Shown here: in pieces, positions 17,286-25,623 of the stretch | How the letters are laid out: each line of letters opens with the position of its first letter | Numbering within the stretch: position 1 is the stretch's first letter | Origin: Streptomyces luteolifulvus | Lineage (GTDB): Bacteria > Actinomycetota > Actinomycetes > Streptomycetales > Streptomycetaceae | DNA: 64,000 nt | Direction: 5' to 3' | Assembly: GCF_008806595.1 (NCBI RefSeq) | Contig: NZ_VZRB01000005.1 | Span: forward strand, 33,584-97,583 | The notes under the pieces: model-generated | Databases searched by the model: none | Seen by the model: the letters and a program-made list of their open reading frames with translations, nothing else | Told to the model about the DNA's origin: nothing | Position numbers and translations under genes: made by a program

Positions 17286-17319
17286 CCCGTTCCGCCCGCA
17301 CGTTGGGAGCATTCCGCAC

Positions 17320-18144
17320 ATGACCGTCCGCAAGAACCAGGCGAGCCTGACCGGCGAAGAGAAGCGGCGCTTCGTCGCCGCCGTCCTGGAGCTCAAGCGC
17401 AGCGGCCGTTACGACACCTTCGTCACGACGCACAACGCCTTCATCATCGGTGACACCGACAACGGCGAGCGCACCGGCCACCGTTCACCCTCCTTCCTCC
17501 CCTGGCACCGCAGATTCCTCCTCGACTTCGAGCGGGCGCTGCAGTCGGTGGACGCGTCGGTGGCGCTGCCGTACTGGGACTGGACCACCGACCGCTCGCC
17601 GCGCTCCTCGCTGTGGGCTCCCGACTTCCTCGGCGGCACCGGGCGCAGCCGGGACGGCAGGGTGGAGGACGGGCCGTTCTCCGCGTCCGGCGGCAACTGG
17701 CCGGTCAGCGTGCGCGTGGACGGCCGTACCTTTCTGCGGCGCTCGCTCGGGACCGGTACCCGGGAGCTGCCGACCCGGTCCGAGGTGGAGTCGGTCCTGT
17801 CCATGCCGACGTACGACATGGCGCCCTGGAACAGCTCCTCGGACGGCTTCCGCAACCATCTGGAAGGCTGGCGCGGCGTCAATCTGCACAACCGCGTCCA
17901 TGTCTGGGTCGGCGGGCAGATGGCCACCGGCGTCTCCCCCAACGATCCGGTGTTCTGGCTGCATCACGCGTACATCGACAAGCTGTGGGCCGAGTGGCAG
18001 CGCCGCCACCCCGACGCGGGCTACGTACCGGCCGCCGGTACGCCCAACGTGGTGGACCTCAACGAGACGATGAAGCCGTGGAACGATGTGCGCCCGGCCG
18101 ATCTGCTCGACCACACCCCCCACTACACCTTCGACACCGACTGA
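17320..18144 (+). CDS. melC2: Tyrosinase MelC2 (melanin synthesis)
   Basis: A 274-residue type-3 copper monooxygenase that oxidises tyrosine to DOPA and dopaquinone, the precursors of melanin. All copper ligands are present. Site A is His38 (T-T-H-N-A), His54 (T-G-H-R-S) and His63 (P-W-H-R-R-F). Site B is the two His of N-L-H-N-R-V-H-V-W-V-G-G near 190-194 and the His pair in W-L-H-H-A-Y-I-D near 215. There is no signal peptide; export depends on MelC1. Length and motif spacing match the crystallised Streptomyces enzymes. The ATG at 17320 has GGGAG about 13 bases upstream. The strain should be able to make melanin. Confidence 0.96.
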   Translation: MTVRKNQASLTGEEKRRFVAAVLELKRSGRYDTFVTTHNAFIIGDTDNGERTGHRSPSFLPWHRRFLLDFERALQSVDASVALPYWDWTTDRSPRSSLWAPDFLGGTGRSRDGRVEDGPFSASGGNWPVSVRVDGRTFLRRSLGTGTRELPTRSEVESVLSMPTYDMAPWNSSSDGFRNHLEGWRGVNLHNRVHVWVGGQMATGVSPNDPVFWLHHAYIDKLWAEWQRRHPDAGYVPAAGTPNVVDLNETMKPWNDVRPADLLDHTPHYTFDTD

Positions 18145-18180
18145 CACCGACCGACTGACACCGCCTGACGGCGAGGGACA

Positions 18181-18202
18181 CGGCCGGTGCGCACGCCGGC
18201 CG
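18181..18202. terminator. Hairpin between convergent melC2 and RNase H genes
   Basis: CGGCCGG (18181-18187) pairs with CCGGCCG (18196-18202), with an 8-base loop that can pair further. It lies midway between the two convergent stops. Confidence 0.5.
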
Positions 18203-18223
18203 CTGCGGTGCGACCGCGGCGGA

Positions 18224-18916
18224 CTATCCGGCAGCCGCCGTACGGCACTCCGGATGACCCCAGCCCTGGTCGTTCTTGGCGATGGACTCCCCCGCGGCGT
18301 AGGAGCGTCCGCACACGCAGCGGCCGGGGAACTTCGCCTTGATCGTCCGTGCGGACCCGGTGCGCCCGCCGGACGCCTTGGCCCCGCCGGACCGCTTGCG
18401 CGGGGCACGGGCCGGCGGCGCGTCCGGTGCGGGCGGCGGCTCCGGCGAGCCGAGACCGCTGCCCGCGGGCTCCTGGACGCTCGCCGCCTGGCTGGCGGCA
18501 CGGTCGGCGAAGTCGTTGAGCGGGTCGCCGTCGACCTGATGGGCGGGTACGTAACGGAACTCGACCGAGCGGCCGTCGAGCAGCTCGTCGATGCGCACGA
18601 CCAGGTCCTGGTTGGCGACCGGCTTGCCGGCCGCCGTCTTCCAGCCGTTGCGCTTCCAGCCGGGCAGCCAGGTGGTGACGGCCTTCATGGCGTACTGCGA
18701 GTCCATCCGGATCTCCAGCGGTACGTCCGGGTCGGTCGCCGCCAGCAGGCGTTCCAGGGCGGTGAGTTCGGCGACATTGTTGGTGGCCCGGCCGAGCGGG
18801 CCGGCCTCCCAGCGGGCCGGGGTCTCGGTGTCGTCGGCGACGACCCACGCCCAGCCCGCCGGGCCGGGATTTCCCTTCGAAGCCCCGTCGCACGCGGCCA
18901 CCACACGTTCACGCAT
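18224..18916 (-). CDS. Ribonuclease HI with extra C-terminal domain
   Basis: About 230 residues. The N-terminal RNase HI domain has the acidic site Asp10 (A-C-D-G-A-S), Glu50 (N-N-V-A-E-L), Asp72 (M-D-S-Q-Y-A-M) and the late His126/Asp138 pair (P-A-H-Q-V-D-G, F-A-D). It cleaves RNA in RNA-DNA hybrids. After a Pro/Ala/Gly linker (about 147-185) there is a small C-terminal domain with C-V-C-G-R-S-Y and W-G-H-P-E-C, a likely zinc-binding knuckle. The start is ambiguous: GTG 18937, ATG 18928 and ATG 18916 are all in frame with no clear ribosome site. The last gives the usual domain start. Confidence 0.88.
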   Translation of the reverse strand: MRERVVAACDGASKGNPGPAGWAWVVADDTETPARWEAGPLGRATNNVAELTALERLLAATDPDVPLEIRMDSQYAMKAVTTWLPGWKRNGWKTAAGKPVANQDLVVRIDELLDGRSVEFRYVPAHQVDGDPLNDFADRAASQAASVQEPAGSGLGSPEPPPAPDAPPARAPRKRSGGAKASGGRTGSARTIKAKFPGRCVCGRSYAAGESIAKNDQGWGHPECRTAAAG

Positions 18917-18959
18917 GTGCCCGATCATGCCACGCACCGACGGCAGGCTCCGCCGCGGC

Positions 18960-19760
18960 TCAGGAGACGTCCGTGACCTGCGGCATTTCTCCCTGCGTCG
19001 TCGTGACGTCGATCACCGAGAAGCTGGCGCCCTGCGGATCGCTGAGCGCCGCGAAGCGCCCGAACGGGCTGTCCATCGGCCCGAACCGCAGGATGCCACT
19101 CAGCTTGGTGGCCTTCGCCACGGCCTCGTCGCAGTCGGCGACCGTGAAGTAGACGTTGATGTACGCCGGCACCTCGGGCGGGAACTCGTCCGTCATCTTC
19201 ATGCGGCCGAGGACCGTGTCGTCGCCCACGTCGAACATCCGGAAGTCCATCGCCTCGTCCTGCAACTGCTTGGCCGTGTACGGGAAGACGGCCGGGAAGA
19301 ACGCGTCCGACTTCTCGGGCTCCCGGGTGAAGATCTCGGCCCAGCAGAACGCGCCCGGCTGCTCGGGCGGCGCCTCGAAGCCCTCGTGGGTGCCCGCCTG
19401 CCACACACCGAACACCACGCCGCTCGGGTCGCGCCCCAGGCACATCGTGCCGAACTCGCCGACCTGCATCGGCTCCATCAGCACCTCTCCGCCATGGTCA
19501 CGGATCTTGCCGGCGGTGGCGGCGGCGTCCGGGGAGGCGAGGTACAGACACCACTGCGACTGGCCCTCCTGGCCCGGCATCGGCGGCACCACGGCGGCCA
19601 CCGCCTTGCCGTCCGCGTAGGCCTGGGTGTAGTTGCCGTACTCCGACGACGCCTCGCCGAAGGTCCAGCCGAGGACGTCGGCGTAGAAGCTCTTGGCACC
19701 CTCCACATCGCTGAACATCGCATCGGCCCAGATGGGGGTTCCCTCAGGTTGTACGGCCAT
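18960..19760 (-). CDS. Two-domain VOC (glyoxalase/bleomycin-resistance-like) protein
   Basis: A 266-residue protein made of two vicinal-oxygen-chelate domains. The first (about 8-125) starts G-T-P-I-W-A-D-A-M-F-S-D; the second (about 135-258) starts G-A-F-C-W-A-E-I-F-T. The repeated W-x-x-G/L-S-P-D-A-A and V-x-x-D-P-Q/S-G-A patterns are typical of Streptomyces double-VOC proteins sometimes called hydroxylases. No true enzyme activity is known for most. A perfect 9-bp inverted repeat sits 49-79 bases upstream of its start. Confidence 0.85.
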   Translation of the reverse strand: MAVQPEGTPIWADAMFSDVEGAKSFYADVLGWTFGEASSEYGNYTQAYADGKAVAAVVPPMPGQEGQSQWCLYLASPDAAATAGKIRDHGGEVLMEPMQVGEFGTMCLGRDPSGVVFGVWQAGTHEGFEAPPEQPGAFCWAEIFTREPEKSDAFFPAVFPYTAKQLQDEAMDFRMFDVGDDTVLGRMKMTDEFPPEVPAYINVYFTVADCDEAVAKATKLSGILRFGPMDSPFGRFAALSDPQGASFSVIDVTTTQGEMPQVTDVS

Positions 19761-19808
19761 GACTGCGGCCTCTCCGATCGATGGATGGTCCGGTTCCTCA
19801 CGCTAGCG

Positions 19809-19839
19809 AGCGGTTCGCCCGGACGCGCGCCGAACCGCT
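19809..19839. repeat. Inverted repeat AGCGGTTCG-N13-CGAACCGCT
   Basis: Perfect 9-bp arms at 19809-19817 and 19831-19839. It lies in the divergent gap between the VOC gene and the alcohol dehydrogenase gene, so it could be an operator serving either. It is too far from any stop codon to be an obvious terminator. Confidence 0.45.
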
Positions 19840-19902
19840 GGATCCCCTTCGGACTGGAGTCAGACTGGAGGAGTGGACGGCGTTCGGCGGCAGGGGAGCG
19901 CG

Positions 19903-20931
19903 ATGGCGGACCAGACAATGCGCGCGTGGGCCGTGGCGGCACCGGGGCCCGTCGAGGAAGAGCCGGGACCTCTCCGGTTGGTCGAGAAGCCGGTTCCGGT
20001 GCCGGGGGACGACGAACTCCTGGTGCGGGTGCGCGCGTGCGGGGTGTGCCGCACCGACCTGCACGTCGCCGAGGGCGACCTGCCCGTGCGCCGGGAGACG
20101 GTGACGCCCGGACACGAGGTGGTCGGTGTGGTGGCGGGCCTCGGCTCGGCGGTGCGCGGCTTCACCGTCGGCGACCGGGTGGGCGTGGCCTGGCTGCGGG
20201 GCACCTGCGGCACCTGCGCCTACTGCACACGCGGCGCCGAGAACCTGTGCCCCCGGTCGCGGTACACCGGCTGGGACGCCGACGGCGGGTACGCCGAGTA
20301 CACGACGGTGCCGGCGGCGTTCGCGTACCGGCCGCCAGGCGACCTGGCCGACGTGGCGCTCGCGCCGCTGCTGTGCGCGGGCATCATCGGCCACCGGGCG
20401 CTCAAGCGCGCCGCGCTGCCGCCGGGCGGCCGGCTCGGGCTGTACGGCTTCGGGGGCAGCGCCCACCTGTGTGCGCAGGTCGCTCTCGCCGAGGGCGCCA
20501 CCGTGCACGTCCTGACCCGGGGCGCGGCCGCACGTCGCCTCGCGCTCGACCTGGGGGCCGCCTCCGCGCGCGACGCGTACGCGATGCCGCCGGAGCCCCT
20601 GGACAGCGCGATCCTGTTCGCGCCCGTCGGCGACCTGGTACCGGTCGCGCTGCGGGCCCTGGACCGCGGCGGAGTGCTGTCGATCGCCGGCATCCATCTG
20701 AGCGACGTACCGCCGCTGCACTACGAGAGCGACCTGTTCTACGAGAAGGAGGTGCGCAGCGTCACCTCCAACACACGGGAGGACGGCAGGGAGTTCCTCG
20801 CCCTGGCCGCCCGTCACGGGGTGCGCGCCACCACGCACGGCTATCCGCTCTCGCGGGCCGCGCAGGCGCTGCGGGACCTCAAGGACGGCCGCTTCGACGG
20901 GGCAGCGGTCCTGGTGAACGACCTGTCCTGA
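19903..20931 (+). CDS. Zinc-dependent alcohol dehydrogenase
   Basis: A 342-residue medium-chain dehydrogenase. Catalytic zinc ligands are in C-G-V-C-R-T-D-L-H (first Cys near residue 46) and G-H-E (near residue 68). The structural zinc site is C-G-T-C-A-Y-C plus a following Cys (near residues 98-112). The Rossmann segment [10 protein letters not shown] is near residue 190. It oxidises alcohols or reduces aldehydes with NAD(P). ATG 19903 is chosen because GGGGAG precedes it by 5 bases; GTG 19873 directly abuts a GGAGG and is spaced too closely. It ends 190 bases before the encapsulin operon; a link with volatile metabolism is not evidenced. Confidence 0.92.
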   Translation: MADQTMRAWAVAAPGPVEEEPGPLRLVEKPVPVPGDDELLVRVRACGVCRTDLHVAEGDLPVRRETVTPGHEVVGVVAGLGSAVRGFTVGDRVGVAWLRGTCGTCAYCTRGAENLCPRSRYTGWDADGGYAEYTTVPAAFAYRPPGDLADVALAPLLCAGIIGHRALKRAALPPGGRLGLYGFGGSAHLCAQVALAEGATVHVLTRGAAARRLALDLGAASARDAYAMPPEPLDSAILFAPVGDLVPVALRALDRGGVLSIAGIHLSDVPPLHYESDLFYEKEVRSVTSNTREDGREFLALAARHGVRATTHGYPLSRAAQALRDLKDGRFDGAAVLVNDLS

Positions 20932-21078
20932 GCACTCCCACCCGAGCGTGCGGAAGCACGGGAGGGGAGCAGGAGCACTCACGGTGCACCAACTGCCCCA
21001 TACGGCAGGTTTGCACCTCCCTAGCCATCAACCGCCCCTTTCACGCCCTGACCGGCCGCCGCCCGGGCTGATTCGCTT

Positions 21079-21094
21079 GATCACGCGCATGATC
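21079..21094. promoter_or_regulatory. Inverted repeat GATCA-N6-TGATC upstream of the encapsulin gene
   Basis: A perfect 5-bp-arm inverted repeat with a 6-base spacer, 28 bases before the encapsulin start. Arm length and spacer are CRP/FNR-like in geometry, but the arm sequence is not the CRP consensus. It is a candidate operator only. Confidence 0.35.
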
Positions 21095-21121
21095 CAGCCC
21101 GCTCACCTCCCAGGAGAGAAT

Positions 21122-22558
21122 GTGTCCACACCGGACAGCGCCACCGGTCCCGTCGTCGACGAAGCCGGACCCCCTGCCGACGGTCCGCTCACCAGTCTCG
21201 GCACCCGGGCAGCGCGTCAGCTCGCCACGACCACCAAGTCCGAACCGCAGATGCAGGCCATCAGCTCGCGATGGCTCCTGCGGATGCTGCCGTGGGTGGA
21301 CGTCAAGGGCGGCACCTACCGGGTCAACCGCCGCCTCCAGCTGCGCGTCGGCCGGGGCCGGGTGCAGTTCGAGCAGAACGGCGCCGACGACATCAAGGTC
21401 ATCCCCCAGACCCTGACGGAACTCCCGGTCCTGCGCGGCTACTCCGACACCGACGTCCTCAAGGAGATCGCCAGCCGCTTCCGGGTCCGGGAAGTCCGCG
21501 CCGGCCAGATCCTGTTCGAGGCCGGGCAGCCGGTCACGGAGACGTATCTCGTCGCGCACGGCCGGTTCACCCGCTTCACCTCAGGCAAGTACGGGGAGGA
21601 GGAGATCGTCGGGGTCCTCACCGACGGCGACCAGATGGGCGACGAGGCGATCGGCCAGCCCGACCCGCTGTGGCTGAGCTCGGTGCGGGCGGAGACCGCC
21701 GGTGTGCTGCTGGTGCTCCCCTGGGACGTGGTCCGGGAGTTCACCGACCGGGTGCCGTCCCTCGCGGCGCATCTCCACGCGTACGCCGAGCGGCAGAGTC
21801 TGCCGATGAACCGCAAGGGCGAGGCCGATGTCCCGGTGCAGGCGGGCCACGTCGGCGAACCGACGATCACCGGCGGCTACGTGGACTACGAACTCGCCCC
21901 GCGCGAGCACGAGCTGTCCCTCACCCAGACCGTGCTGCGCGTCCACACCCGGGTCGCCGACCTCTACAACGACCCGATGAACCAGACCGAGCAGCAGCTG
22001 CGCCTGACCATCGAGGAGATCCGGGAACGCCAGGAGTGGGAGCTGGTGAACAACCGGGAGTTCGGGCTGCTGCACAGCGCCGACTACGGCCAGCGCGTCA
22101 GCACCTTCACCGGGCCGCCGACGCCCGACGACATGGACGAGCTGCTCGCGATGCGGCGCAGGACCAAGCTGTTCCTCGCCCATCCGAAGGCGATCGCGGC
22201 CTTCTTCCGGCAGTGCAACCGGCGCGGCCTGGTACCCGGGACGGCGAACGTCGAGGGGCACGAGATCCCCGCCTGGCGCGGGGTACCGATCTTCCCCTGC
22301 AACAAGATCCCGGTCAGCCCGCAGCACACCAGCAGCATCATCGCGCTGCGCACCGGGGAGGGCGACCAGGGGGCCGTCGGCCTGTACCAGACGGGCATCC
22401 CCGAGGAGTACCAGCCGGGCCTCAATGTGCGGTTCATGGGGATCGACGCCAACTCGATCATCCGCTACCTGGTCACCGCCTACTACTCGATGGCCATCCT
22501 CGTGCCCGACGCCGTCGGGATCCTGGAGAACGCCCAGATCGGCCGGACGGCCGAGTGA
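21122..22558 (+). CDS. Family 2B encapsulin shell protein with cyclic-nucleotide-binding-type insert
   Basis: A 478-residue HK97-fold shell protein. An N-terminal arm and the first HK97 part (about 1-100) are interrupted by a CRP/cNMP-binding-like domain (about 102-225: [21 protein letters not shown]). The HK97 core then resumes (about 240-478, ending N-A-Q-I-G). This is the family 2B arrangement. Automatic annotation often calls such genes Crp/Fnr regulators, but there is no DNA-binding helix-turn-helix. In the insert the phosphate-binding cassette is altered: G-D-E-A is kept (173-176), but the usual R-S/T-A is L-S-S (185-187). GTG 21122 has AGGAG 5 bases upstream. It is first in an operon with the terpene cyclase and methyltransferase. 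Confidence 0.93.
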   Translation: MSTPDSATGPVVDEAGPPADGPLTSLGTRAARQLATTTKSEPQMQAISSRWLLRMLPWVDVKGGTYRVNRRLQLRVGRGRVQFEQNGADDIKVIPQTLTELPVLRGYSDTDVLKEIASRFRVREVRAGQILFEAGQPVTETYLVAHGRFTRFTSGKYGEEEIVGVLTDGDQMGDEAIGQPDPLWLSSVRAETAGVLLVLPWDVVREFTDRVPSLAAHLHAYAERQSLPMNRKGEADVPVQAGHVGEPTITGGYVDYELAPREHELSLTQTVLRVHTRVADLYNDPMNQTEQQLRLTIEEIRERQEWELVNNREFGLLHSADYGQRVSTFTGPPTPDDMDELLAMRRRTKLFLAHPKAIAAFFRQCNRRGLVPGTANVEGHEIPAWRGVPIFPCNKIPVSPQHTSSIIALRTGEGDQGAVGLYQTGIPEEYQPGLNVRFMGIDANSIIRYLVTAYYSMAILVPDAVGILENAQIGRTAE

Positions 22559-22574
22559 CCGCGTGGAGCACGCC

Positions 22575-23636
22575 ATGAGCACCTCCCCGACCGCCACCGA
22601 CTCCGCGCTGCCACTGCCCGGTCCGCCGGACCTCGCCCGCGCCGTGCGGGCCCGGCGCGGCGGGGCGATCCCCGGCCTGCGGTACCGGAAGGTCGCCCCC
22701 GCCGACCCCGAGAAGACCGCGGAGGTCGATCGCAGGCTGGAGGCCTGGGCCCGCCGCCTCGACCTGTTCCCCAAGGCGTGGTCGGGCGACTTCTCGGGGT
22801 TCCAGTTCGGCCGGGCGGTCGTGCTCCAGCACCCGGAGGCGGCCGACCTGGAGCGGCTGACGGTCGCCGGCAAGCTGCTGCTGGCCGAGAACATCGTCGA
22901 CAACTGCTACTGCGAGGAGGACGAGGACAAGGGCGGATCGCGCAGCGGACTGGGCGGACGGCTGATCCTGGCCCAGGCGGCGCTCGACCCGTATCACGGC
23001 ACCCCCGAACTCCAGGAGCAGTGGCAGCACGGCATGCAAGCCGACGGGCCGCTGCGGTCGTACCACTGGGCGCTGAAGGACTACGCCGCGCTCGCCACGC
23101 CCAGCCAGACCGACCGGTTCGTGCAGGACATCGCCCGGCTGCACCTGGGCTACCTCGGCGAGGCGGCCTGGGGGGAGACCCGGTACCTGCCCCGGGTGTG
23201 GGAGTACCTGGTGATGCGGCAGTTCAACAACTTCCGTCCCTGTCTGTCGATCGTCGACGCGGTGGACGGCTACGAGCTGCCCGAGGCGGTGTACGCCCGC
23301 CCCGAGATCCAGCGCATCACCGTGCTCGCCGCCAACGCCACCACGATCGTCAACGACCTGTACTCCTTCACCAAGGAACTGGCCAGCGACCCGACCCACC
23401 TCAATCTGCCGCAGGTCATCGCCGGGAACGAGCGGTGCGGGCTGAAGGCCGCCTATCTCAAGGCCGTCGGGATCCACAACCAGATCATGGAGGCGTTCGA
23501 GGAGGAGTCCGCGCTCCTGTCCGCGACCTCACCCCTCGTCGAACGCTATGCGCGAGGGCTGTCCGACTGGGTGGCCGGCAACCACGAGTGGCACGCCACC
23601 AACACCCATCGCTACCACCTGCCCAACTACTGGTAA
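22575..23636 (+). CDS. 2-methylisoborneol synthase-type terpene cyclase (predicted encapsulin cargo)
   Basis: A 353-residue class I terpene synthase that should cyclise 2-methyl-GPP to 2-methylisoborneol or a related C11 terpene. Metal motifs: D-N-C-Y-C-E-E at 109-115, where the second position, normally Asp in 2-MIB synthases, is Asn; and the intact N-D-L-Y-S-F-T-K-E at 260-268. It ends with the conserved R-Y-H. The disordered N-terminus is only about 30-40 residues (L-P-L-P-G-P-P-D-L-A at 12-21), against about 100 in S. coelicolor 2-MIB synthase. In family 2B systems this region loads the enzyme into the shell. The start ATG lies 16 bases after the shell gene. Product identity is uncertain because 2-methylenebornane synthases look similar. 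Confidence 0.9.
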   Translation: MSTSPTATDSALPLPGPPDLARAVRARRGGAIPGLRYRKVAPADPEKTAEVDRRLEAWARRLDLFPKAWSGDFSGFQFGRAVVLQHPEAADLERLTVAGKLLLAENIVDNCYCEEDEDKGGSRSGLGGRLILAQAALDPYHGTPELQEQWQHGMQADGPLRSYHWALKDYAALATPSQTDRFVQDIARLHLGYLGEAAWGETRYLPRVWEYLVMRQFNNFRPCLSIVDAVDGYELPEAVYARPEIQRITVLAANATTIVNDLYSFTKELASDPTHLNLPQVIAGNERCGLKAAYLKAVGIHNQIMEAFEEESALLSATSPLVERYARGLSDWVAGNHEWHATNTHRYHLPNYW

Positions 23637-23686
23637 CCCGCGCCGCATTGACATGCCGTCACACGCACCATCACAAGGAGTCACTG

Positions 23687-24565
23687 TTGACCACCGCCCC
23701 CCACGCCGCCGTCACGGCGGCACCGGTGCCCGCCCAGTCCACGTACCAGACCCGCGTCGCGGACTACTGGAACGCCGAGGAGAACCCGGTCAACCTCGAA
23801 CTCGGACAGATCGACGACCTGTATCACCACCACTACGGCATCGGCGCCGCCGACTGGACGGTGCTCGACGAGCCCGACCCCGGCCTGCGCCGGGAGCGCA
23901 TCACGGCCGAACTGCACCGGCTGGAGCACGCCCAGGCCGAACTCCTCGCCGGCCACCTCGGCCCGCTCTCCCCCGCCGACCGCGTCTTCGACGCCGGCTG
24001 CGGGCGCGGCGGCGGCAGCGTCGTGGCGCATCTGCGCTACGGCTGCCACGCGGACGGCGTCACGATCTCCGCGAAACAGGCCGAGTTCGCCAACGGGCAG
24101 GCGCACAAGCGGTGCATCGACGCCAAGGTGCGCTACCACCACCGCAACATGCTCGACACGGGGTTCGCCTCCGGCGCCTACGCGGCCTCCTGGAACAACG
24201 AGTCCACCATGTACGTCGAACTGGACCTGCTGTTCGCCGAGCACGCCCGGCTGCTGCGCCGCGGCGGACGCTATGTGGTGATCACCGGCTGCTACAACGA
24301 CACCTACGGGCGGGCCTCCCGCGAGGTGTCCCTCATCAACGCCCACTACATCTGCGACATCCACCCGCGCTCGGCCTACTTCCGGGCCATGGCCCGCAAC
24401 CGGCTCGTCCCCGTCCATGTGGAGGACCTCACCGAGGCGGCCATCCCCTACTGGGAGCTGCGCCAGCAGGCCGACCACCTCGTCACGGGCATCGAGGACA
24501 CCTTCCTGACCGCGTACAAGAACGGCAGCTTCCAGTATCTGCTGATCGCGGCCGACCGGATCTGA
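23687..24565 (+). CDS. Geranyl diphosphate 2-C-methyltransferase
   Basis: A 292-residue SAM-dependent methyltransferase that converts geranyl diphosphate to 2-methyl-GPP, the substrate of the neighbouring cyclase. Diagnostic blocks: Y-W-N-A-E-E-N-P-V-N-L and L-Y-H-H-H-Y-G-I-G at the N-terminus, the SAM loop D-A-G-C-G-R-G-G-G-S near residue 104, S-W-N-N-E-S-T-M-Y-V near residue 168 and the end S-F-Q-Y-L-L-I-A-A-D-R. The start is a TTG with AAGGAG 6 bases upstream; longer readings of the frame run through the cyclase gene and are not real. Family 2B work places this enzyme outside the shell. It is third in the operon, 50 bases after the cyclase. Confidence 0.95.
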   Translation: MTTAPHAAVTAAPVPAQSTYQTRVADYWNAEENPVNLELGQIDDLYHHHYGIGAADWTVLDEPDPGLRRERITAELHRLEHAQAELLAGHLGPLSPADRVFDAGCGRGGGSVVAHLRYGCHADGVTISAKQAEFANGQAHKRCIDAKVRYHHRNMLDTGFASGAYAASWNNESTMYVELDLLFAEHARLLRRGGRYVVITGCYNDTYGRASREVSLINAHYICDIHPRSAYFRAMARNRLVPVHVEDLTEAAIPYWELRQQADHLVTGIEDTFLTAYKNGSFQYLLIAADRI

Positions 24566-24670
24566 GCCTCTGTCAGCGAATCCCGGCTTCGGCCGCCGTA
24601 CGTCTTCCCCCCGGCACACGGCTGTGCTTGCCTGGGGAGCCGTTTCGGTGGCCGGGGCGGGAGTTGCTGT

Positions 24671-25579
24671 ATGCGCAAGCCGTGGTTATTGGGGATGTTG
24701 CTGGCCGGAGTTCTGCTCGCCGCGTGCGGGGACCCGGCGTCCGGTCCACAGGCGGCGCCGCCCTCCCCCGCGGGGGGCTCCGCGGCCCCCACCACGCACC
24801 AGCGGGCGCCCGCCTCCGCGCGCGCCCCCGAACGGGGGCCCACGGTGCTGTACCTCGGTGACTCGCTCGCGATGGAGAACCAGAACGTCCTCGGCCAGGA
24901 GCTCCGCCGGGATCTGCGCGCCCGGTACACGAGCGCGCCGTATTCGGGGACCACGCTGTGCGACTACCTGGAGGGCACCGGAGCCAAGTCCCTCGTGCCG
25001 GACCGGGACAAGGCGGCCGCCCTGGTGCGCTCGCTGCACCCGGACTATGTGGTGCTGCAGTTCTGGGGCAACGCCTGGGGTTTCACCTGGTGCATGGACG
25101 GGATCACCCACGACGGCTCCAGGCGGACGTACTTCGAACGGTACGAGGCCGACCTCGAGCGGCTGACCGGGCAGATCGCGTCGGCCGGTGGAGCGCACCG
25201 GCCGAGGATCGTCTGGGTGCTGCAGGGCCCGGACCCGATCGCCCCGGAACGGGTGCGGCGCGTCAACGAGTTCTACAAGGAGCGGGCCGCCGCCTCGGGC
25301 GACCTCGTCGCGGACGCCGGAGGGACGGTGGCGCCCGCCGGAGCCCGCTACACCTGGGTCAGGTACCTGCCGTGCACCGCCTACGAGCACGACCATGCCG
25401 CCTACTGCACCCAGCCGGACCGCGACCGCACCGCCCTCCACCTCGACGACGACTATCTGCACTTCTGTCTGGCGCCCACCACCTCCTCGCCGAAGCCGTG
25501 CCCGGTCCGCTCGCCCGGCATCCTGCGGATCGCGCGCGAGATCACCCGGGTCGTGGGCGAGTCGGTCCGTTCGCGGTGA
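24671..25579 (+). CDS. Lipoprotein SGNH/GDSL-like hydrolase
   Basis: A 302-residue exported protein. A lipobox L-L-A-A-C places the acylated Cys at residue 19, after a short hydrophobic signal. A Pro/Ala-rich spacer (20-55) follows. The hydrolase opens with Y-L-G-D-S-L-A, nucleophile Ser65, continues with Q-F-W-G-N-A-W-G (block III-like Asn) near residue 130 and has a late L-H-L-D-D-D-Y-L-H-F region that should hold the Asp/His. It probably acts on an acylated envelope polymer or lipid at the outer face of the membrane. It follows the methyltransferase by 105 bases and is likely separate from that operon. Confidence 0.85.
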   Translation: MRKPWLLGMLLAGVLLAACGDPASGPQAAPPSPAGGSAAPTTHQRAPASARAPERGPTVLYLGDSLAMENQNVLGQELRRDLRARYTSAPYSGTTLCDYLEGTGAKSLVPDRDKAAALVRSLHPDYVVLQFWGNAWGFTWCMDGITHDGSRRTYFERYEADLERLTGQIASAGGAHRPRIVWVLQGPDPIAPERVRRVNEFYKERAAASGDLVADAGGTVAPAGARYTWVRYLPCTAYEHDHAAYCTQPDRDRTALHLDDDYLHFCLAPTTSSPKPCPVRSPGILRIAREITRVVGESVRSR

Positions 25580-25623
25580 GCAGGGTCGAATTCGGTCGAC
25601 AGCACAGGTGTTGATCGCTTGGA

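Noticed and set aside
21122..22558. Crp/Fnr transcription factor reading of the shell gene
   Set aside because: The cNMP-like domain is internal, there is no helix-turn-helix, and the flanking parts fit the HK97 encapsulin fold beside a 2-MIB operon.
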